A stretch of 64,000 bases of DNA from Micromonospora antibiotica (GCF_017599305.1 NZ_JAGFWR010000028.1:1-64000); one strand, 5' to 3'. Positions 23,996 to 33,182 are shown, numbered from the stretch's first letter. The notes: a model not told the origin generated them from the sequence alone. Translations and numbers: made by a program.

Positions 23996-26101
23996 TCACG
24001 GGAGGGTCCACTTCTGGTTGGCGGCGGCCAGGCAGGTCCAGAGGTGGACGGCCTGGCCGTCGGTGGCGCTGTTGTTGGACACGTCGAGGCACTTGCCGGA
24101 CTGTGGGTTGCGCAGGGTGCCGTCGGCCTGGGCGGACCAGTTCTGTGCGCCGCTGCCGTTGCAGGTCCAGAGTTGGATCTTCGTGCCGTCGGCGGAACCT
24201 CCGCCGGAGACGTCCAGGCACTTGCCCAGTGCCTTCACGGTGCTGTTCGGGGTGACCGACCAGGTCTGGGCGGCGCTGCCGTTGCAGGTCCAGATCTGGA
24301 TCTGCGTACCGTCGGCGGTGGCCGCGTTGCGGACGTCCAGGCACTTGCCGGCCAGCCCGACGATCGGCCCGGTGCCCGGGGTGCCGGGGGTGCCGCCGCC
24401 CCGGACCAGGGTGAAGTCGTCCACGTCGAACAGCCCGGCCCCGGAACCGGTGAAGGTCAGGTACACGGTCTGCGTACCGGTGGGCACCCCGGCCAGGGCG
24501 GTGCTCACGTCGGCGTACGTGGTCCAGCCACCGGTGTTGGGCACCGCCACCTGGCCGAGCAGCGGGCCGGTGGCCGAGCCGGTCCGGATGCCGATGGTGC
24601 CGCCCGAGCCACCGGAGACCACCCGGGCCCGCAGCGAGGTGACCCCGGTCAGGTCCAGCCCCGGGTACGCGGCCCAGTCACCCGGGTCGACGTAGCCGAG
24701 GGTCTGCCCCCCGTTGGACCCGGCCTTGGTGAACGCGCTGACCCCGCTGGCCGAGCCGAACGCCTCGGCCTGCACGGTGGTGGTGCCGCCCGGGGTACCG
24801 CCCAACTCCTTGATCCGGACGTTGCGGAACGACACGTCGTCGCCCGTACCGTGGTTCTGGAGCCCGATGTGGCCGGCGAGGGAGCGGGCCGGGTCGGTGT
24901 TGGTGAAGTCGTTGATCTTCCGCCCGTTGAGGAAGACCTGGAGCCGTTCCCCCTCGACCAGCAACTCGTAGCTGTTCCACTCTCCCGGCGGGTTCAGGGC
25001 GGCGTCGCGGGCGGCCAGGTCGGCGGACTGGAACGTGTAGACCGCGCCGGTGGTGCGGTCGGTGGCGTCGGTGGCGTCGATCTGGATCTCGTACCCGTTG
25101 TCCACCGCCGACCAGGGGTCGGTCGACGGCGGGAAGCCGATGAAGACGCCCGAGTTGTCGTCGCCGGCCATCCGCCAGTCCAGCTTCAGCGAGTAGTTGG
25201 TGAACTGCTTGGCGCTGTACCAGTACAGGCCCATGCCGCCGACGGAGGTGAGAGTCGCGTCGGCGTTGCCGAAGCTGCCCGGACCGGCCTGCGACCAGCC
25301 GGTGGTGGACCCGTCGTAGAGGGTGACGTAGCCGGTCTCCGGACGGCAGTCGGCCTTCGCCCGGCCGGCCGCGTACCGGATGCCGCCGAGCAGGTGGCCG
25401 CGGAACGCCGCCTCCGCGTACGACCCCTGGGTGTGCCCCAGGCCGGTATAAAACGACCGGCCGGAGCTGACCGTCTTGCACCAGGAGATCGGATGGTCGC
25501 CGCCCATCGAGCCGCCCGAGTACGACGACTCGTCCAGGGTGGCGAGGACCCGGGCACCCGCGCGCGGGTTGGTCTGGTAGTTGTACCACTCGTCGGTGCG
25601 GGTCCAGGTCTGCGGCAGGTGCCCGGTGGCCGGGTGGGCCCGGTTCTCGACACGGACGCTCGCCTGCTGGATGGCCGGATGGGAGGCGAAGTAGCCGCCC
25701 ACCAGGCTGCCGTAGTAGGACCAGCCGTACTCGGTGTCGGCGGCGGCGTGGACGCCGACGTACCCGCCGCCGCCGTTGACGTACGACTCGAAGGCGGACT
25801 GCTGCGCGGCGTCCAGGACGTCACCGGTGGTGTTGAGGAAGACCACCGCCTCGTACTGGGCCAGGTTCGCGGTGGTGAACCGGGACGCGTCCTCGGTCGC
25901 GGTCACGGTGAAACCGTTCGCCGTACCGAGTTCCCGGATCGCCTGGGTGCCGACGGCGATCGAGTCGTGCCGGAACCCGGCGGTCTTGGAGAACACCAGC
26001 ACGTCGTACGGGGCGTCGGCCGCGCCGGCCGGCGTCGGGACGGCAAGCACTGCGGCGGCGGCGGTCACCGCGCCGAGGACGGATCGAAGGAGTCTGCGCA
26101 T
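23996..26101 (-). CDS. Secreted ThuA / DUF1080 / CBM6 / ricin-B lectin protein
   Basis: A 701-residue exported protein. Signal peptide about 1-27 (LLRSVLGAVTAAAAVLAVPTPAGA). Residues about 30-240 are a ThuA-like domain (YDVLVFSKTAGFRHDSI, GGYVGVHAAADTEYGW, HPISWCK). About 255-440 is a DUF1080 or 3-keto-disaccharide-hydrolase-type jelly roll (YVTLYDGSTTGWSQAG, NSGVFIGFP, GYEIQI). About 450-570 is a family-6 carbohydrate-binding module (VQAEAFGSASGV, YVDPGDWAAYPGLDL). About 580-701 is a ricin-type beta-trefoil with three GKCLDV...Q.W repeats. ATG 26101 has GGGAGAG upstream. It probably binds and processes sugar polymers outside the cell. It lies 65 bases behind the PQQ-dehydrogenase gene, in one operon. 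Confidence 0.9.
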   Translation of the reverse strand: MRRLLRSVLGAVTAAAAVLAVPTPAGAADAPYDVLVFSKTAGFRHDSIAVGTQAIRELGTANGFTVTATEDASRFTTANLAQYEAVVFLNTTGDVLDAAQQSAFESYVNGGGGYVGVHAAADTEYGWSYYGSLVGGYFASHPAIQQASVRVENRAHPATGHLPQTWTRTDEWYNYQTNPRAGARVLATLDESSYSGGSMGGDHPISWCKTVSSGRSFYTGLGHTQGSYAEAAFRGHLLGGIRYAAGRAKADCRPETGYVTLYDGSTTGWSQAGPGSFGNADATLTSVGGMGLYWYSAKQFTNYSLKLDWRMAGDDNSGVFIGFPPSTDPWSAVDNGYEIQIDATDATDRTTGAVYTFQSADLAARDAALNPPGEWNSYELLVEGERLQVFLNGRKINDFTNTDPARSLAGHIGLQNHGTGDDVSFRNVRIKELGGTPGGTTTVQAEAFGSASGVSAFTKAGSNGGQTLGYVDPGDWAAYPGLDLTGVTSLRARVVSGGSGGTIGIRTGSATGPLLGQVAVPNTGGWTTYADVSTALAGVPTGTQTVYLTFTGSGAGLFDVDDFTLVRGGGTPGTPGTGPIVGLAGKCLDVRNAATADGTQIQIWTCNGSAAQTWSVTPNSTVKALGKCLDVSGGGSADGTKIQLWTCNGSGAQNWSAQADGTLRNPQSGKCLDVSNNSATDGQAVHLWTCLAAANQKWTLP
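24002..24380. repeat. Direct repeat copy 1 (ricin-B module)
   Basis: About 375 bases encoding the C-terminal lectin module of the ThuA gene. It aligns base for base, with scattered mismatches of roughly one in ten by eye, to 26168-26545 in the neighbouring gene. Confidence 0.8.
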
Positions 26102-26166
26102 GTCACTCTCCCGGACGGGGGTGGAGGGTGGTGCCGGGGCACCCGTGGGGTGCCCCGGCGGGCGGG

Positions 26167-29004
26167 TTACGGCAGGGTCCATTTCTGGTTGGCGGCGGCG
26201 AGGCAGGTCCACAGGTGGACGGCCTGGCCGTCGGTGGCGCTGTTGTCGGACACGTCGAGGCACTTGCCGGACTGCGGGTTGCGCAGCGTGCCGTCGGTCT
26301 GGGCGGACCAGTTCTGTGCCGCGGTGCCGTTGCAGGTCCAGAGTTGGATCTTGGTGCCGTCGGCGGTGCCCCCGCCGGAGATGTCCAGGCACTTGCCCAG
26401 TGCCTTGACGGTGCTGTTCGGGGTGACAGTCCAGGTCTGGGCGGCGGTGCCGTTGCAGGTGTAGATCTGGATCTGGGTGCCGTCGGCGGTGGCGGCGTTG
26501 CGGACGTCCAGGCACTTGCCGCCGAGCCCGACGATCGGGCCGGTACCGGGGGTGCCGCCGGTGACGAACGTGAACGTGTCGAGGTCGAACAGCGCCCCCG
26601 TACCCCCGGCGAAGGTGAGATAGAGCGTGCCGGTGCTGGCCGGTGCGCCGGAGAGGGTGCCGGTGACGGTGGTGAAGGTCTCCCAGCCGCCGGTGACCGG
26701 GACGGTCGCCTGACCCAGCACGGTGCCGGTGGGCGAACCCGTCCGCACCTGGAGGGTGCCGCCGACGCCGTTGGAGGAGACCCGGGCGCTGAACGAGGTG
26801 GCCTTGTCCAGCCGGTACGGCTCGAACGCGATCCAGTCGCCGTTGTCGATGCTGCCGACGGTCCGGCCGCCCTCGGCCGTGGCCTTGTCGTAGAGGGTCA
26901 CCCCGGAGGAGGTCTTGAGGTGCTCGGCTTGGCGCTTGCGCGGCTGGAGGGTGTGCTGCCGGTGGGTGGTCAGCCCACCGGCGTCGGTGTACTCGGCGTC
27001 GAAGACGGCGAAGATGTTCGCCGCGTCGTCGTGCTCGCCGTCGACCGGGATGGTGATCGTGCCGGAGCAGCCGTTCTTCGCGGTGATCTGGTGACCGTGC
27101 TGGTCGTGGCCGAGCACGTAGGTCATCCTGACCCTGGCGCAGTCGATGGTGCCGTCCTCCGGGTCGGTGACGGTGATGCTGAACGGCACCGTGTCGCCGT
27201 AGGAGAACAGCGAACCGTTCGCCGGGCCGGTGATGGTGACCGTCGGGGCGGTGTTGCCGACGCCGATCTGCACGCTGGCCGTGCCGGTCGCGCCCTGCGG
27301 GTCCCGGACGGTCAGGGTGACGTTGTAGGTGCCGTTGGCGGTGAACGTCTTGCTGGGGTTGGCCGCCGTGGAGGTGGTGCCGTCACCGAACGCCCACGAG
27401 TAGCTCAACGCCCCGCCCTCCGGGTCCGAGGACCCGGCCGACGAGAAGTTCACCGTCAGTGGGGCCGCCCCGGAGGTCTTGTCGGCGGCGGCGACGGCGG
27501 TCGGCGCGCGGTTGCCACCGCCGACGTAGTCGTACCGGTACAGGGCCGAGTTGGCGTCACCGTTGAAGTAGCCGGTGCCGTAGTCGAGGACGTACAGCGC
27601 GCCGTCCGGGCCGAACGCGGAGTCCATCACCTGCTTGCCGTTCCAGGGGAACGAGGCGTCGATGGCGCCCCGGGAGCCGTCGGCGTTGACGTGGATCGGT
27701 TTGATCCAGCCCCGGCCCAGCTCGGTGGCGAAGAACTGGCCGTCGAAGGACTGCGGGAACTTCGTGGTGGACGGGTTCGACGCGCTGTAGCGGTAGACCG
27801 GGCCGGCCATCGGCGACTCGGAGCCGCCGCCGAACTCCGCCGGGGTGCCGGCGTCGCCGGCGTACCGGATCCAGGCCGGCTGCGCCCCTGGCAGGGTGGG
27901 CAGGCCGGTGTTGCGGAACGAGTTGTTGGTCGGCCCGCCGGTGCAGTTGTACTTGGCCCCTGCGGTGCCGGCGGCGAAGTCCCACTCCGCGTACGTCTCG
28001 GCGGCGGTGTTGGTGCCGGTGCAGTACGGCCAGCCGTAGTTGCCCGGCCCGGTCACCCGGTTGAACTCGACCTGCCCGCTGGGGCCGCGCGCGCCGGTGG
28101 TGCCGGCATCCGGGCCGTAGTCGCCGACGTAGACGACCCCGGTGGCCCTGTCCACGCTCATCCGGAACGGGTTGCGGAACCCCATCGCGTAGATCTCCGG
28201 GCGGGTCCGCGCGGTGCCCGGGGTGAACATGTTCCCGGCCGGGACCGAGTAGCTCCCGTCCGCGTTCACCTTGATCCGCAGGATCTTGCCGCGCAGGTCG
28301 TTGCTGTTGGCCGCGCTGCGCTGCGCGTCGTACGCGGGGTTGCGGTTGGTCCGTTCGTCGATCGGCGCGTACCCGGCGGAGTCGAACGGGTTGCTGTCGT
28401 CGCCGGTCGACAGGTACAGGTTCCCGGCCGCGTCGAAGTCGATGTCCCCGCCGACGTGGCAGCAGATGCCCCGGTCGGCCGGCACGTCCAGGATGGTGAC
28501 CTGGCTGGACGTGTTCAGCGTCCAGTTGGCGTTGAGGGTGAACCGGGACAGCCGGTTCACGCCCTGCCAGGCGGAGAAGTCCGTGCCGGTGGCCGGGGCG
28601 TCCCCGGCGGGGGTGGACAGCGGCGGGGCGTAGTACAGGTAGACGTGCCGGTTGGTGGTGAAGTTCGGGTCCACCCCGACGCCTTGGAGGCCCTCCTCGT
28701 CGTGGGTGTAGACGGGGATCGTGCCCACCACGGTGGTGGTGCCGGCGGCGTCGGTGCGCCGCAGCGTGCCGTTGCGGGCGGTGTGCAGCACCGACCGGTC
28801 GGGCAGCACCGCGATGGTCATCGGCTCGCCGACCTCGGGCTCGCCCTTGGCGAGAGTGACCTGCTGGAAGTCGGTGGGGTTGATGGTGTGGGCCTGGGCG
28901 GGGGTCGGGCTGCCGAGGGCGATCAGCCCGGCGGTGGCCACGAGTAGTAGTGCGGAGCTGACCGACGCCGTTCGCCGGCCGATTGCGCCATCGTGTGCGG
29001 ACAC
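26167..29004 (-). CDS. Secreted PQQ-type sugar dehydrogenase / PKD / CBM6 / ricin-B
   Basis: About 945 residues. The GTG at 29004 places a signal peptide (VSSALLLVATAGLIALGSPTPAQA) at the N terminus. About 40-440 is a glucose/sorbosone-dehydrogenase beta-propeller (DEEGLQGVGVDPNF, GDIDFDAAGNLYLSTGDDSNPF, LRGKILRIKVNADGSY, GFRNPFRMSVDRATG, YVGDYGPD). Next is a PKD domain (YSWAFGDGTTSTAANPSKTF), then a beta-sandwich segment, a CBM6 module (VGSIDNGDWIAFEPYRLD) and a C-terminal ricin-B trefoil. Enzymes of this type oxidise sugars with PQQ in the cell envelope; the lectin and CBM modules would tether it to polysaccharide. It is the first gene of a two-gene operon with the ThuA-type protein. Confidence 0.9.
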   Translation of the reverse strand: MSAHDGAIGRRTASVSSALLLVATAGLIALGSPTPAQAHTINPTDFQQVTLAKGEPEVGEPMTIAVLPDRSVLHTARNGTLRRTDAAGTTTVVGTIPVYTHDEEGLQGVGVDPNFTTNRHVYLYYAPPLSTPAGDAPATGTDFSAWQGVNRLSRFTLNANWTLNTSSQVTILDVPADRGICCHVGGDIDFDAAGNLYLSTGDDSNPFDSAGYAPIDERTNRNPAYDAQRSAANSNDLRGKILRIKVNADGSYSVPAGNMFTPGTARTRPEIYAMGFRNPFRMSVDRATGVVYVGDYGPDAGTTGARGPSGQVEFNRVTGPGNYGWPYCTGTNTAAETYAEWDFAAGTAGAKYNCTGGPTNNSFRNTGLPTLPGAQPAWIRYAGDAGTPAEFGGGSESPMAGPVYRYSASNPSTTKFPQSFDGQFFATELGRGWIKPIHVNADGSRGAIDASFPWNGKQVMDSAFGPDGALYVLDYGTGYFNGDANSALYRYDYVGGGNRAPTAVAAADKTSGAAPLTVNFSSAGSSDPEGGALSYSWAFGDGTTSTAANPSKTFTANGTYNVTLTVRDPQGATGTASVQIGVGNTAPTVTITGPANGSLFSYGDTVPFSITVTDPEDGTIDCARVRMTYVLGHDQHGHQITAKNGCSGTITIPVDGEHDDAANIFAVFDAEYTDAGGLTTHRQHTLQPRKRQAEHLKTSSGVTLYDKATAEGGRTVGSIDNGDWIAFEPYRLDKATSFSARVSSNGVGGTLQVRTGSPTGTVLGQATVPVTGGWETFTTVTGTLSGAPASTGTLYLTFAGGTGALFDLDTFTFVTGGTPGTGPIVGLGGKCLDVRNAATADGTQIQIYTCNGTAAQTWTVTPNSTVKALGKCLDISGGGTADGTKIQLWTCNGTAAQNWSAQTDGTLRNPQSGKCLDVSDNSATDGQAVHLWTCLAAANQKWTLP
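26168..26545. repeat. Direct repeat copy 2 (ricin-B module)
   Basis: Second copy of the lectin-coding segment, same orientation, about 2.17 kb from copy 1. The repeats sit at the ends of adjacent genes, so recombination between them would delete the whole ThuA gene and leave an intact hybrid lectin module. Confidence 0.8.
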
Positions 29005-29210
29005 TGGCTGTCCGTCCCTTCCTGACCTGCGGTTGCCAGGGCGGGGCGCGCGCCGTCGCGCCGGATGCCGTAGCGGGGGAGGGGGCGATGGGTCACCGCG
29101 CCGCCGGTTCACCTCGCTGAAACACTTCCGTGATGGCGAAGACATTAAGCTGTTTCGATCCCGCTGTCCATGCCTTCTGTCGAACCACAGCGGACTTTCC
29201 CCCGAACCGC

Positions 29211-29254
29211 AAAAAGTCCCCGTCGTCGCAGCGCGGGGCCGAGACGACGGGGAC
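29211..29254 (-). terminator. Rho-independent terminator
   Basis: On the minus strand a 12-bp perfect stem, GTCCCCGTCGTC with GACGACGGGGAC, is followed immediately by TTTTT (29215-29211). It lies about 55 bases after the stop of the DHFR-fold gene. This is one of the few classical T-tailed terminators in the window. Confidence 0.8.
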
Positions 29255-29310
29255 GGAAGGAGAGCGGTCCACGCGACGGTGGCCGTGGACGATCCCGTGG
29301 ACTGTGGTGA

Positions 29311-29868
29311 TCAGCCGGCGCGGCGGTAGTGCATGGCCACCGCGCCGTTGCGGAGCGGCTGCGCCGAGATCAACTCGAGCTGGCGCGTGCCGGGCAGCCC
29401 GCTCTCGTACAGCGTCGGGCCGTGGCCGGCGATCCGGGGGTGGACGAGCATCCGGTACTCGTCGATCAGGTCCAGCCGGTCCAGCTCGGCCGCGAGACCG
29501 ACGCTGCCGAGGAGAATCCCGGCCGGGGTCGCGTCCTTGATCTTCTGTATGCCTTCGCGCAGGTCGCCGGTGATGTGGTGGCTGTTGGTCCAGGGGAAGT
29601 CGGTGCGCGTCATCGACACCACGTACTTCGGTTTGGACTCCAGCGTGACCGCCCACTCCGTCGTCGTCGGTGGGGCTTCCAGGTCACCACGGGCGACGGC
29701 CGGCCAGAAGCTCTCCATCATCTCGTAGGTGACGCGGCCCCACAGCATCGCCCCGCTCTCGTCCAGAAGTCGGGTGAAGAGCGCGTGTGTCTCGTCGTCG
29801 ACGATCCCCTCCTGGTGGTCGACGCAACCGTCCAGGGTGACGTTGATGCTGAAGGTGAGCAGTCCCAT
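29311..29868 (-). CDS. Dihydrofolate-reductase-fold protein (RibD C-terminal type)
   Basis: 185 residues. The opening MGLLTFSINVTLDGCVDH, then MLWGRVTYEMMESFWP and the glycine-rich ILLGSVGLAAELDRLDLIDEYRMLVHPRIAGHGPTLY are the standard signature of the RibD C-terminal or DHFR-like NADPH-binding reductase family. These are generally small uncharacterised reductases rather than true DHFR or RibD; there is no deaminase domain and no riboflavin gene nearby. ATG 29868 is well placed. It is monocistronic with its own terminator. Its role is unknown, and it is unlikely to belong to the adjacent biosynthetic cluster. Confidence 0.85.
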   Translation of the reverse strand: MGLLTFSINVTLDGCVDHQEGIVDDETHALFTRLLDESGAMLWGRVTYEMMESFWPAVARGDLEAPPTTTEWAVTLESKPKYVVSMTRTDFPWTNSHHITGDLREGIQKIKDATPAGILLGSVGLAAELDRLDLIDEYRMLVHPRIAGHGPTLYESGLPGTRQLELISAQPLRNGAVAMHYRRAG

Positions 29869-30037
29869 GGCCGGCGAGTCTAACCCCGCTGACGGCGCGG
29901 TCCGGCCACGACATGCACGTCGAGACAGCGCCGAAGTGCGGTCCGCCGCAGCACCGTCCGCTGGTCGGTGAGGGCCGACCGTGGTTGGTCGGTGCAGGCG
30001 CGCACGGACGAGGTCGGCGCTGTCCGGCGCGACCGGA

Positions 30038-30322
30038 TCAACCCACGGTCTGCCCGGTGCGCGGGGAGGGATCGCCCATCAGGTCCTGGACCACGGCCCA
30101 CAGGTGGCCGGCACCGGAGAACAACGCGGGGTCGAACACCTCGTCGCCGAAGTCGACACCGAACTCCTTCTCCAACTCCGCCAGGAGCGCTGTCGCCCGC
30201 AACGAGTCCAGGCCGAGGTCGACGAGCGGCTCCGCCGGGATGTCCTGATCCGCGGAGAGCGCCGCCAGGTAACGGCGCAGGATCGCCTCGAACGGCGTCG
30301 GCCAGGTGGTGGGTGACGACAT
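30038..30322 (-). CDS. Acyl/peptidyl carrier protein (pairs with A enzyme)
   Basis: A 94-residue stand-alone carrier protein. The phosphopantetheine site is in VDLGLDSLRATALLAELEKEF (Ser at about residue 40), followed by acidic helix sequence FGVDFGDEVFDPALF, a normal four-helix carrier layout. ATG 30322 directly abuts the stop of the adenylation gene (TAG at 30323-30325), so the two are coupled, and it is very likely loaded with the amino acid activated by that enzyme. Confidence 0.88.
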   Translation of the reverse strand: MSSPTTWPTPFEAILRRYLAALSADQDIPAEPLVDLGLDSLRATALLAELEKEFGVDFGDEVFDPALFSGAGHLWAVVQDLMGDPSPRTGQTVG

Positions 30323-31933
30323 CTAGGTCTCCGTCCTGGGCGGGGCCGCATCGGCATGGTCGAGGAACCGTCGGGTCAGCGCCGGATAGTCGATCTTGCC
30401 GTTGCTGTTCGTGTCGATCGCGTCCACCGCGAGCCACCGCGTCGGCAACATGTACGGGGGCAACGTCCGGGCCAGTGCGGACCGTACCGCCGCGTGGTCC
30501 GGCGGCCGGTCGCCGGCGGCCACGTAGGCGAGGCCGATCTCGCGCCCGGCGGCCTCGGGGGAGTCCACCGCCACGATCGCCACGTCGGCGAACTCCGACA
30601 GTTGCCGCGCCACCCGCGCGATCTCGTCCAGTTCGACCCGGTAACCGCGGGACTTGATCTGCCGGTCACCACGACCGTGGAAGTGGGCGAGCCCCTGCTC
30701 GTCGATGCTGGCCCGGTCCCCGGTGCGGTACCAGCGGGTGGAGTCGTCACCCTCGACGGTGCCGAACACCGCCGCCGTCTCCGTCGGGCTCCGCCAGTAC
30801 CCCGGGCTGAGTCCGACCCCGGCAATGTGGAGGTCACCGACCATGCCGGTCGGCAGCGGCCGGCGGTGTTCGTCGAACACCCCCAGGCGCTCACCGGGCA
30901 GCGCGGTGCCGATCGGCACGTCGGCACCCGGTGCCGGCATCGACCCGACGTCGTAGTAACTGCTCGCGACAGTGGTCTCGGTGGGCCCGTAGAGGTTGGT
31001 GAACCGCACGTGCGGCAGGTTCGCCATCCAGTGGCGCAGGCCGTCGACCGGAAAGGCGTCCCCGCACCAGATCAACCGGCGAAGCTCCGGCATGTCCCGT
31101 ACCACCCCACGGTTGGCCATCGCCATGAGAACCGACGGCACGGACGACCACTGGGTCAGCCGCGACTCACGGATGAACCGCGCCAGCAGATCAGGTACGA
31201 GGTTGTAGTGCGCCGGGACCAGGTGCAGCGACGCGCCGGCCGCCACGGCCGAGTAGATGTCGAGTACGGAGAAGTCGAACGACAGGGCCGAGTGGCAGGA
31301 GAGCCGGTCCACGCTGGTCAGTCCGAAGTGTTCCCGCGCCCAGGAAGCCAGCCACAGCACGCTCTCGTGCGTGATCGGCACCCCCTTCGGCACCCCTGTC
31401 GAACCTGAGGTGAAGAGCAGGTACGCGAGGTCGGTGGCGGTCGGTTCGGTGGCCGGTGGCGTGGCCGGTGCGGCGGCGATCTCGGCCGCCACGACGTCCT
31501 GCGGTCGCCGGGCCTCCGGCGGCGGATCGGTGAGCCAGACCGTGACGGCCGACGGACCGTCCCAGCACTGCCGGAGCAGGCGGTGGGTGGCGGCGTCACC
31601 GATGGTCAACCGTGGCTCGGCCGCGACGATCCGGGGCCGCAGCCGGGCCGGCGGACCGGCGGTGTCCAACGGAACGTAGACGCCGCGGCACTTCAACACC
31701 GCGAAGATGGCGCAGATCGCCGCGGCGGACCGGGGGAGCAGGAGGACGACCCGGTCACCCGGCCGGAGTCCACGGGCCGCCAGGACGTGGGCGAGGCGGC
31801 TGCTCTCCCGCTCCAGGTCGCCGTAGGTCAGCACACCGCCCTCGTCGGCCACCGCCACACTCGACGCATCACGCTCGGCCTGTTCGCGGACCAGGTCGAC
31901 GAGGCTGCCACGTGCCACGGCCGGTATCCCCAT
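30323..31933 (-). CDS. Stand-alone amino-acid adenylation enzyme
   Basis: A 536-residue ANL-superfamily enzyme without carrier or condensation domains. Core motifs: LLFTSGSTGVPKGVPITH, SFDFSVLDIY, NLYGPTETTV, YRTGDRASI, GRGDRQIKSRGYRVELDEI and NGKIDYPAL (the C-terminal Lys). By motif alignment the pocket residues read about D-F-L-S-I-C-L-V-A-K; Asp at the first position indicates an alpha-amino (or imino) acid, but I cannot assign it. It should adenylate an amino acid and load it onto the coupled carrier protein at 30038-30322. Divergent from the diiron-enzyme gene across a 289-base shared promoter region. Confidence 0.9.
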   Translation of the reverse strand: MGIPAVARGSLVDLVREQAERDASSVAVADEGGVLTYGDLERESSRLAHVLAARGLRPGDRVVLLLPRSAAAICAIFAVLKCRGVYVPLDTAGPPARLRPRIVAAEPRLTIGDAATHRLLRQCWDGPSAVTVWLTDPPPEARRPQDVVAAEIAAAPATPPATEPTATDLAYLLFTSGSTGVPKGVPITHESVLWLASWAREHFGLTSVDRLSCHSALSFDFSVLDIYSAVAAGASLHLVPAHYNLVPDLLARFIRESRLTQWSSVPSVLMAMANRGVVRDMPELRRLIWCGDAFPVDGLRHWMANLPHVRFTNLYGPTETTVASSYYDVGSMPAPGADVPIGTALPGERLGVFDEHRRPLPTGMVGDLHIAGVGLSPGYWRSPTETAAVFGTVEGDDSTRWYRTGDRASIDEQGLAHFHGRGDRQIKSRGYRVELDEIARVARQLSEFADVAIVAVDSPEAAGREIGLAYVAAGDRPPDHAAVRSALARTLPPYMLPTRWLAVDAIDTNSNGKIDYPALTRRFLDHADAAPPRTET

Positions 31934-32067
31934 GGCGGGCCTCCCCTCCGGACCTCGTAGTCGGTGACACCGACGAAAATTCCTGCCTTTCTACCACACG
32001 AACATTTCCACAGAGGACACGGCGACGCACGGTCGGAGCACAGCGAACTCGCTGCCCGAGCTCCTGT

Positions 32068-32119
32068 TCAAGCAGTGTCCGAGACCCTGCTTGACACCCG
32101 GCACCCGCTCGCCGATTCT
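32068..32119 (+). promoter_or_regulatory. Promoter and overlapping inverted repeat of the biosynthetic cluster
   Basis: A consensus -35 TTGACA (32091-32096) with a weak GATTCT (32114-32119) 17 bases on. Overlapping the -35 is a perfect inverted repeat TCAAGCAG-N11-CTGCTTGA (32068-32075 and 32087-32094). It lies between the divergent A-enzyme and diiron-enzyme genes, so a regulator bound here could block the plus-strand operon. No cluster regulator gene is present. Confidence 0.5.
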
Positions 32120-32222
32120 CTAGGTGATCACTGGTCGATGTCGATCCTCCGGTCGATCCCACTGCCGGCTGCCACCGGTGCGGCCCCGTGACGCAGGGCG
32201 GCCACGGGAAAGGAGTCCCACG

Positions 32223-33182
32223 GTGACGGCCGTTCTCGACGAACAGCTCATCGACGACCGGGAGACCACTCCCGAGAGCCTGTACCTGCGCTGGGAGCGG
32301 CAGAACTGGTCCACCCAGGACCTGGCGATGGCCGCCGACCGACCGGCGTGGCAGGCGCTGCGGCCCTTCCTCCACCAGGAACTCAGGGCCGCTCTCGTCG
32401 AACTCGCCGTCGGTGAGGTCGCCGTCGCCCGACTACTGACCCCCCTGGTGTACGCGGCCCCCACCCAGGCCGCCCAGTTCTACCTCTCCAGCCAGCTCGT
32501 GGACGAGAGCCGCCACAGCATCTTCTTCCTCGGCTACCTCCAGGCGGTGGAGGGATCCACCGAGCCAACCCACGCGTACGCGCGACGGTGCCGGGCGGAC
32601 GCCTCCGCCGCCACCGTGGAGCTGTTCGACGCGTACCTGCTGGAACAGACCGAACGGGTACGCCGCGACCCGGACGACCTCGACGCCTGGTACGCCGCGG
32701 TGACCACCTACCACGTGGTGGCCGAGGGGGCCCTCGCGTTGGTCGTGCTCCGCTCGGTGGCCGAAGCGGTCCGCCGTTGCGGGCAGTTGCCCGTGCTGGC
32801 CGAGGGACTGCGCAACGTGATCCGCGACGAGTCCCGGCACGTCGGTTTCGGCGTCTGGGCGATGCGCCACGCGGTGGTCGACGGTCGCCGCCGGCTCGTC
32901 GGCGACCAGGTCCTCGACGCCGTCCCGTACGTGGTCCACGTGCTGGTCGGACCGGAGCGGCGCAACCCGTCGGCGCTGCCGATGGTGGTGCGGGCCCGCG
33001 GCCGGCAACTACGCGACCAGTGGGACACCGCCCGGGACGCGCTGCTGCGTCGCGTGCGCGCCGCCGGTCTCGACGACGTCGACGCACAGGTCACCGAGGT
33101 GTGGCACGCCGCCGAGGAGCGGGCCGTCGCCGACTACGAGAACCGTCACGGCGTGCCACATCCGATCCGGAGCCTGAACTGA
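32223..33182 (+). CDS. R2-like (ferritin-fold) diiron oxidase/oxygenase
   Basis: 319 residues, nearly all helical. Two ExxH metal-ligand motifs are clear, VDESRHSIFF (about residue 95) and IRDESRHVGFG (about residue 205), with further Glu candidates in RAALVELAVGE (about 55) and VVAEGALALV (about 170). This E..ExxH..E..ExxH order is that of ribonucleotide reductase R2 and its oxidase relatives. It is not a normal R2: there is no R1 gene nearby and it is encoded with carrier proteins and ligases. In this context it probably oxidises a carrier-bound acyl chain (desaturation, hydroxylation or N-oxidation). GTG 32223 has AAAGGAG eight bases upstream. Confidence 0.82.
   Translation: MTAVLDEQLIDDRETTPESLYLRWERQNWSTQDLAMAADRPAWQALRPFLHQELRAALVELAVGEVAVARLLTPLVYAAPTQAAQFYLSSQLVDESRHSIFFLGYLQAVEGSTEPTHAYARRCRADASAATVELFDAYLLEQTERVRRDPDDLDAWYAAVTTYHVVAEGALALVVLRSVAEAVRRCGQLPVLAEGLRNVIRDESRHVGFGVWAMRHAVVDGRRRLVGDQVLDAVPYVVHVLVGPERRNPSALPMVVRARGRQLRDQWDTARDALLRRVRAAGLDDVDAQVTEVWHAAEERAVADYENRHGVPHPIRSLN

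Noticed and set aside
26128..28947. Very long plus-strand open frame opposite the PQQ-dehydrogenase gene
   Set aside because: The opposite strand encodes a clear multidomain secreted protein; this frame is Val/Gly/Arg-rich without any recognisable motif.
32223..33182. Class I ribonucleotide reductase small subunit
   Set aside because: The diiron ligands fit the fold, but there is no large subunit and the operon is biosynthetic.
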